A DNA stretch of 64,000 bases from Talpa occidentalis (Eukaryota; Chordata; Mammalia; Eulipotyphla; Talpidae): assembly GCF_014898055.3 (NCBI RefSeq), contig NW_023604295.1, positions 69,270,545 through 69,334,544 of the forward strand, read 5' to 3'. Below the pieces are notes generated by a model. That model was not told where the DNA came from. It saw only the letters and a list, made by a program, of their open reading frames with translations, and ran no database searches. The position numbers and the translations under genes are program-made. Below, piece after piece: positions 57,735-64,000 of the stretch; the stretch's first letter is position 1; the number at the start of each line of letters is the position of its first letter.

Positions 57735-58980
57735 TCTTTTTGGAGTCTCCATGAGTCTTCACACAATTGCCAGAAAAATCATTATCCTATGTTGGTTCCT
57801 TTTCCACACATTATACCAAATATTGTTCTAACCAGCATAATTAGAATTATCCAGTAAGAATATGTTCTTCCATGAACTCAAAAATGTGTATTCATTGTAA
57901 ATGTGTTTTATATACCCTAAACATTCCCATGGCTTTCTTATTTAAGGTTTTGTTTCCTAGGAAATTTATGATTGTCCATTATTGCCCAGCAATGGAATGC
58001 CCATAACTTTGTTCTTTATTTGAATCATTGTTAAGAAATGAATCTTACTTTATCATTGACTCACAATACTTTTAACAAAAGTCTTGATTATTTTGTAGAA
58101 ATGTCTATGTGGCTTTCTTCCTTACTTTCTTTTTTTTTTTTTTATTAAAATACACCGGTTTAGGAGGTGGTACCAGGAAAAACCTCTTAAAATTATGCAG
58201 CAACCTGACATTCTAGACATTTTTTCATATTCTATGAATTGAAATATAGAAATTCAGTTCATGCAGCCCAAATGCCAGGTCAACAACTGCTACAACATTA
58301 ATTACTATGACAAGTCTAGTTTTTGAAGTTTGGTATGCTTTCCCTATTTATAAGACAGTATGAGAAATCAGCATTTTCTGTCACCACTGAACTTTACCCC
58401 AAATTTTACAGATATTGCTTGCACTTCTAGAGGTTCCTTTGACACTGAGAAGGGACACTGTTCCCATTGTTTTCCTATTATACCTTACAAAAGAGACATA
58501 AAGATCAGCAGGAAGATAAAGGGGAAATGCTGCTTGTTTCTGGTCATGATTATGTACATAGAATATCAGAATTTTTTCCTATGGTCCCTGAGCACATTAT
58601 CAACTTTTTAAATAATGCAAATGTCTCATCAATTATTTCTGTCTCATGAGCAATATTTATAAATTTCATTTTATGAAATTTTCTCTTTGTCCATAACCCA
58701 CATATTTACAGTTTACATAGTAACCCAAGCAAATGTTGAACCCAGAAATGTCATAAAAGAAGGCAAAGATGGAACTTAGATAAGGTCCATGGGAATGGTA
58801 TGATGGTAAGGTTTGGAACTCATAGTCATATTAAGCTTTACAGCAGGAGAAAACAGCATAGGTCATCTATAATACCAAAAAAATAAAAATTCTAACTTCT
58901 CTTTTGACTGTAAAGTAACAACAGAAAAATCAAGCTCCAATGTTTCTTACAATAATACCTCATGGACCTCTAGTCCCCAA
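57735..58980. other. unassigned sequence
   Basis: No repeat recognised. Two overlapping plus-strand frames (58360-58611 and 58467-58649) in different phases match no family I know. A T-run lies at 58131-58143. Confidence 0.45.
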
Positions 58981-58986
58981 AGCATG

Positions 58987-58990
58987 CATA

Positions 58991-59043
<53 letters not shown>

Positions 59044-59053
59044 GTATATATAC
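58987..59053. repeat. (CA)n(TA)n microsatellite
   Basis: A CA run of roughly 20 units passes directly into TA units. Likely hypervariable in length. The minus-strand frame over it encodes a cysteine-valine string that is only repeat translation. Confidence 0.95.
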
Positions 59054-59220
59054 ACCTCCTCTTTAAAATAGTATATACACCAAATATCAACACTTCAGAA
59101 ATTTTATAGATAAATAATCTTTGATTAAATTGCATGGAAACATTTACCAAATGTTAAATATGCAGTATAAGGGGCATGTTAAATATTTATTTCTGGTGGT
59201 CTTTGTTCCATTTTTCTATT
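59054..59220. other. unassigned sequence
   Basis: Short spacer between microsatellite and L1. Confidence 0.5.
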
Positions 59221-59224
59221 AAGA

Positions 59225-60112
59225 ATATCTCATATTTGCTGCAGTATTTCTTACAATAGCTAAAATATGGAAATGACCTAACTGTGTACTAATGAATAAG
59301 CAGGCATGGTGTGTATGTGTATGTAATCTTCCTTTAAATATATAATGAAATATTATTTAATCATGAGAAAGAAGGAAATCTTGTCATTTAACAACCTACA
59401 TGGATCTTGAAGACATTATATGAGACATGCAAACTAAAGAAAAGACAAATACTGAATGATATCATATATTTGTGGAATCTCAAAAGCCAAATTTGTAGAA
59501 GTTGAGAGTAGAATATGGTTTAAGGACTTGGGGGATGGGGAAATTTTGGAGATGTTGATCACAAGGCACAAACTTAAAGTTACGAGATGAAAACTCTGAA
59601 GTCTAATGTAAGGTATAGTCATTATAATCAACTATTCTACATTACATACTTCAAAGGTGCTAAAGAATAGATAATAAGGGCCTCTGTGGTGCTGCAAGGG
59701 GTTAAGATGCAACCTATTAAGCTGTCCACAGCCTCTGCAGCATGAGTTCGATCCCTGGCCAGCCAGGGAACAACCCACATGGTGAAGCAGACCTCTCCTA
59801 ACTTGCCTACTGTTCCCCTCAGCCGAGTACTTCGTTTGATCTGCATGTTCTGCTCCCTACTCTGTCTCTGGTGAATCCTCTCACCCCCTACACCTATGGC
59901 TTGTACCCCAGCTCTTGTATGCATAAATAAATCTCTCTAAAAAAGACTAGATATTAAGTGTTTTTGGCACTAAAAGTAAATTATAAGACATAATACGGGT
60001 ATTAGCTAATTCTATGATGGCAATCATATTGTAATATATAAATGTGTCAAACAAACATGCACACGTTAAAATTATACAATGTTATATGTTAATTGTATCT
60101 CAATTAAAATCA
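59225..60112 (+). mobile_element. L1 3' end, split by a SINE
   Basis: TTCTTACAATAGCTAAAATATGG (ORF2 end), GTGGAATCTCAAAAGCC, CGAGATGAAAACTCTGAAG, and after the SINE ATATTAAGTGTTTTTGGCAC, then ACAATGTTATATGTTAATTG and TATCTCAATTAAAATC. This is the 3' UTR layout of an old L1M-type element. The SINE at 59678-59946 interrupts it. Confidence 0.8.
59678..59946 (+). mobile_element. tRNA-derived SINE, type 3, inside L1
   Basis: Head TGCTGCAAGGGGTTAAG, box-B-like GAGTTCGATCCCTGG and TTGTATGCATAAATAAATC tail. The L1 resumes immediately beyond. The flanks share an imperfect AGATAATAAG / AGATATTAAG word, probably the target duplication. Confidence 0.93.
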
Positions 60113-60114
60113 CA

Positions 60115-60303
60115 AATTAGCCAAAAACATTTCTTAAGCTCACCACCTCATTTCTCTAAACAAATGGCTCCTCAAAATGGAACACAGTTATCAATTTTAG
60201 ATTGTTATAAGTGAACACAGGTGTATTTTTGCATGTTGTTGGAGAGCTGGTAATAAATAAAAGTCCATTAATCTATCTACATAGGAGATCCAGAGACTTC
60301 CTC
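60115..60303. other. unassigned sequence
   Basis: Short spacer with no recognised content. Confidence 0.5.
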
Positions 60304-60319
60304 AAAGAGCACACATTTG

Positions 60320-60586
60320 GGGCCTCCCTGGTGGCGCAGGCAGTTGAGCGCCACACTGTGAATATGTCCACAGCCTCTGCAGCGCAGGTTCGATCCCGGC
60401 TGGCAGGCAAGAATCCCACATGACGTGGCAGACCTCTCCTGTCTCCCCCGCTGCTCCCCTCACCAGTGTATTTCAGTCAGTTCTGTTCCCTGCTCTGTCT
60501 CTGGTGATTCCTCTCACCCTCCCGCACATCTGGCCTGTACCCAGGTTCTTGAATAAATGAATAAAAATAAATCTTTTTTTTAAAAA
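60320..60586 (+). mobile_element. tRNA-derived SINE, type 2
   Basis: Complete copy, CCCTGGTGGCGCAGGCAGTTG head and GTACCCAGGTTCTTGAATAA tail. The target duplication AGAGCACACATTTG upstream and AGAGTATACATTTG downstream differs at two bases. Confidence 0.94.
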
Positions 60587-60601
60587 AGAGTATACATTTG
60601 A

Positions 60602-61886
60602 AGAAAAGAAAAAACTTGAAACTAAATTAAAGAACATGTATTCTTGCCATATCTATTCTAGAAAAAAAATAAAAAGAAAGCTACAGTATAAAAGAGAAAA
60701 TGTTAACTTGGTCTAACTCAAAGATGTTGCACAAGGTATAATGATTACTCTTCCTTATAACATAGAACACTAGTTATCACAACAAAACTCAACTTGGTCA
60801 CGCAATCAAAGAACCCATGCAAAACTGAGTGCCTAGGACAGGGTATTACTTTAGAAATGGAGTGTCCATTAGTTCCCCACATTAGTTCTGAGTAAAAAAT
60901 GGATTTTGCCAGAAATCACAGTGTCCAGAACAGGTAGTAGTAATGTATCATGGGATGAAATATCACAATTCTTTATAACCAGGACCAGGATTTATAAATG
61001 GAATCTACAGAGCAATGGACAGGGAATGCCAGGGAAGGTGACAGACAATGCTAGGGAAGGTGATCAAGAAAGTAGCAAATGTCACTGGCAACTAAAACCT
61101 CTTTTCAGCACAAGAGATGAATTGCCTAAGAATTCCCAGAAATCGTTGTTATAGATACTGCAAGGGTAAGGACATTTTAATAGGGAGAAGAACAAGATTT
61201 GCAAAAAGTTAACTACCAATTTAGTGACCCTATTTAAACCTGTATTTAACTGCAGTATCTAGCTTATTCCAGACAATTTGTGTCATTCATTTATTTATTT
61301 CTTTTAATTGGGGGGGGAATAGATAAGTACATCTTATATTCTGCATAGCATATCAATTAATTTAGAATCTACACAGTCATTTATAAATCCTTAAATAAAT
61401 TTACTGACTTGCTGGTTAAAATAATTTGTTTCCCATTATATTTCCTTGTCCAATATCATCATCATTCAACAAAGTTAGTTCCTTTAATAAACTACTTTTC
61501 TTTACAAATTTAAATATCTTCAAGTACTCAGAGATCTATGACTTTAAGAAGGAAGAACATTCCTCAATTAATCATCAAGTATTAGGGCAAGTATGGGTTC
61601 CAAATAGGGAAAATGAACGTCTAAAGAGGTTAATGGATAATGCGAATTTCATCTTCCCATTGTAGAAGAGGAAAAAAATATTTTCCATCTGCCCTTTCAC
61701 CACTTAGACGCTGCAGAAATTTCAACTATTGCCAACATCGGCACACTGAAGTAAGGACTAACACATCTGTATATAATGAAATCTAAAATCCTTTTACTAT
61801 CACTTAAATAATGTGAAATTCAAGTTGCTTGGCCAAAGTAAAGATTAAATATCAGTCTAAGCTCAGGATTTCCATCAAATTAAAAT
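60602..61886. other. unassigned sequence with a small tandem repeat
   Basis: No gene recognised. At 61022-61066 a unit with AATGCCAGGGAAGGTGA is repeated once with small changes. The 82-codon frame at 60906-61154 covers it and has no known motif. Confidence 0.45.
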
Positions 61887-61896
61887 ATAGTGTTCA

Positions 61897-62167
61897 GGGC
61901 CTCCCTGGTGGCACAAGCGGTTAAGACACAACCTATGAAGCTCACCACAACCACCGCAGCATGAGTTCCATTCCCGGCCAGGGAACTACCCACATGGCGC
62001 AGCAGACCTCTCCTGACTCACCCGCTGCTCCCCACAGCAGTGTATTACAGTTGATCTGCCTGTTCTCTTCCACACTCTGTCTCTGGTGAAACCTCTCACC
62101 CCCACAACTCTGCCTTGTACCCCAGTTGTTCTTGTATGTATAAATAAATAAATCTTTAAAAATGTGC
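61897..62167 (+). mobile_element. tRNA-derived SINE, type 3
   Basis: Complete copy with CCTGGTGGCACAAGCGGTTAAG head and TTGTATGTATAAATAAATAA tail. The target duplication AGTGTTCA lies at 61889-61896 and 62168-62175. Confidence 0.93.
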
Positions 62168-62179
62168 AGTGTTCACTAA

Positions 62180-62516
62180 ATCCTAAATATAATTTTAGAA
62201 ACACAACATTTCTTAGCTATAGTTCAAGTCTAAAAACAGTGTAGGGATTGTTAAATACTTTTAATAAAATTTATCAAACACAGGAATTCCTTATAGTACT
62301 GTATTTGGTTATTATATGTGTGTGTATGGTGATACATGTTCATGTATATTAAAATGATAATCAAAATTTAAATTTAAAATTGTATATTATGTTTTGAGAT
62401 ATTTAAGTAGTCTAATTTTTATCTCTTCAGAGAGACTTTGCACTTACATCCTGACATGATATTGTTCTATTATAAAACAACTGCAGAAAAATACCCATTA
62501 ACTAGTATTTGACTAG
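62180..62516. other. AT-rich sequence, nothing recognised
   Basis: No gene or repeat family recognised. Confidence 0.5.
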
Positions 62517-62518
62517 TT

Positions 62519-62580
62519 TGTGTGTGTATATATATATATATAGAATATTATATATATATAGAATATTACATATATATATT
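62519..62580. repeat. TG/TA microsatellite with GAATATTA interruptions
   Basis: TG units, a TA run, and two TATATATATAGAATATTA modules in tandem. Confidence 0.9.
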
Positions 62581-62581
62581 A

Positions 62582-63082
62582 TTGAATTTTTTACCTGATG
62601 TTCAGTAGTTAGAATGAATTGCACTTGAGAAATAAAATAATAACCCTATTTGATTTTTAAGACTATACAGGATCTAATTTGCATATAATACTTTAAAAAT
62701 TAATTTTTGAATTACAGTTACTTTTAAAAAATTATTCTGACAATATAGTTGATGAAGGTTATGCCACTTCTTATCTGTGATAATTCTTATATATAAAATC
62801 TATACAGATGCCAGAGATCCATTTCCCAGTATGTCTAAGTTGCCTACATCTTGGTATTTTCAGTAAAAATGATTTAAAATTACACGTATACATTCATTTA
62901 ATCCTTGAATGTGTCAAATAAATTTTGGTAACTATTGCACAAACTTCCGATAGAAAATTAGGTGTGATTCAATGCAATATTTTTTTAATCTGGCTAACAA
63001 AAATAAGCCATATTTAGGTAAATTTGAATACTCACAACAAGATAGAAAGTAAAAATGTTATAAGAAAATGATATATAACCAT
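62582..63082. other. AT-rich sequence, nothing recognised
   Basis: No gene or repeat family recognised. Confidence 0.5.
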
Positions 63083-63094
63083 GCTAATTATTGC

Positions 63095-63338
63095 TTTGTT
63101 TTTTGCCCTTAGAAGAACTGGGTGTAGGACAGAGGTTTGGGGATGGGGTGAGAGGATTCACAATAGAGAGACTGGGGAGCACAAGAGGTGGATTTAGTGA
63201 AATATACAGCTAAGGGGAGCAGCAGGCGGACAGAAGAGTTCTGCTGCACGTATATGGGTTAGCTCCCTAGGTGGGGATTGAACTCAGGAAAAAGAGGTGA
63301 TAGTGCTGAGACTTAACCTCTAGACAACAAGGGAGACC
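63095..63338 (-). mobile_element. tRNA-derived SINE, older type 4
   Basis: Antisense copy: GAACTGGGTGTAGGACAGAGG tail side, then TATGGGTTAGCTCCCTAGG, GATTGAACTCAGG, and CTGAGACTTAACCTCTAGAC at the head. It shares these differences from types 1-3 with 19844-20102. Target duplication CTAATTATTGC at 63084-63094 and 63339-63349. Confidence 0.88.
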
Positions 63339-63427
63339 CTAATTATTGCAAATTTTTGAAAGAGTGATCTGCCCTGTATAATATAGTCTCTAAAACTGAT
63401 CAGTTATATAAACAAAGAGGACTTAAT

Positions 63428-63559
63428 CCCCTCAGCAGTGCATTGCAGTAGATCTGCCTTTTCTGCTCCCACTATGTCTCTGTTGAATCCTCTCACCTCC
63501 CCACATCTCTGGTCTGCATCCTACTTCTTGTACACATAAATAAATAAATCTTTTAAAAA
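63428..63559 (+). mobile_element. tRNA-derived SINE, type 3, 5'-truncated
   Basis: Begins in mid-body (CCCCTCAGCAGTGCATTGCAG) and runs to TTGTACACATAAATAAATAA and poly(A). A perfect duplication AGGACTTAAT lies at 63418-63427 and 63560-63569, so truncation occurred during insertion and not afterwards. Confidence 0.93.
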
Positions 63560-63571
63560 AGGACTTAATTA

Positions 63572-64000
63572 CACATGTAGAACAAATAAATATAACAACA
63601 AAAATCAGTTTCGCTCTATAGCTATTACAAAACACATTTAGATCCTGGCATGAAAATTAAATAGCATTACTAGAAAACCAAGAAGCCATCACTGAGGATT
63701 TTTTTTTTTTAATAGTGGAAGAAAAGTTTTGATTTTTTTTTAACCTTGGAATAAAAATGTATAGCAGTAAAAACCCTTGGAGAAAATATGTAGCAGTCAT
63801 CTTCTAGAGGCTAACAAGCAGATTGCTTCTGTCTCCCTTAGCAGGAAAACGGGAGAAGTACAGCAATAAGAAATAAACAGTATCAAATAAATAAAAACTC
63901 AATTCTAACCTTCAAAGATGGGCAATAATAGATTTACTTTAATGTAAACTCATAATTGCTCTGGCCCCCTTCTTCTAAAAAATATACTTAAATGTAAGCC
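63572..64000. other. AT-rich sequence, nothing recognised
   Basis: No gene or repeat family recognised up to the window edge. Confidence 0.5.

Noticed and set aside
58360..58649. Two overlapping plus-strand frames that might be one frameshifted gene
   Set aside because: Neither translation matches a family I recognise, and there is no shared motif, promoter or tail. Kept as unassigned sequence.
58947..59150. Cysteine-valine-rich small frame
   Set aside because: It is a translation of the (CA)n repeat, not a cysteine-rich peptide gene.
4557..63559. CRISPR-like array from regularly recurring 200-300 bp repeats
   Set aside because: Copies lie on both strands at irregular distances, each with its own target duplication, as expected of SINEs in a vertebrate genome.

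Overview
The window reads as non-coding DNA from a placental mammal: AT-rich, no recognisable cellular gene, and densely populated by retroposons. I read about 34 copies of one tRNA-derived SINE family on both strands, nine LINE-1 (L1) pieces, ancient MIR and L2 relics, one MLT1-type LTR, a 26-nt fragment of U6 snRNA and several microsatellites. The long ORFs over SINE copies are translations of GC-rich SINE DNA, not genes. The only protein signal I recognise is the decayed C-terminal part of L1 ORF2 at 27775-29238. The window is most simply an intergenic region or a very large intron.

The SINE has a tRNA-like head (box-A-like TGGTGGCGCAGCGGTTGAG, box-B-like GGTTCGATCCCC), a unique body and a tail with AATAAA repeats followed by TCTTT and poly(A). 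That tail is the layout of so-called T+ SINEs. The family is not primate Alu, rodent B1/B2, carnivore SINEC, horse ERE, camel vic or vespertilionid VES as I know them. A laurasiatherian such as a rhinolophoid bat is my first guess, but I could not confirm it. Four sequence types can be separated. Type 1 ends GTACCCAGTGCTTG and includes a CpG-rich youngest group. Type 2 ends GTACCCCGGTTCTTG. Type 3 has AAGGGGTTAAG in the head and TGTATGCATAAATAAA at the tail. Type 4 is an older, diverged pair.

Layout. 1-4.5 kb: relics (MIR, L2, an MLT1-type LTR) in AT-rich sequence. 4.5-5.6 kb: a SINE next to an L1 3' end. 5.6-12.1 kb: SINE-free AT-rich sequence. 12.1-13.4 kb: an antisense L1 with a SINE inside it and a 44-bp near-palindrome. 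13.85 kb: a perfect 22-bp palindrome holding the POU-dimer motif ATGCATATGCAT. 14.6-27.6 kb: the SINE-rich core (16 copies), including a tandem SINE pair, a head-only SINE and a tailless U6 insertion. 27.8-29.25 kb: the best-preserved L1. 31-34.5 kb: SINEs and a SINE/L1 chimera. 35.7-43.3 kb: L1 and MIR relics, a 5'-inverted L1, young SINEs and a second head-only SINE. 43.3-54.2 kb: almost empty, with one young SINE at 47.5 kb. 54.2-64 kb: SINEs, several nested in MIR or L1, plus microsatellites.

No genes work together here. What links the elements is the L1 retrotransposition machinery, which by established knowledge mobilises SINEs and snRNA copies. The target-site duplications, truncations, inversions and chimeras visible here are its by-products.
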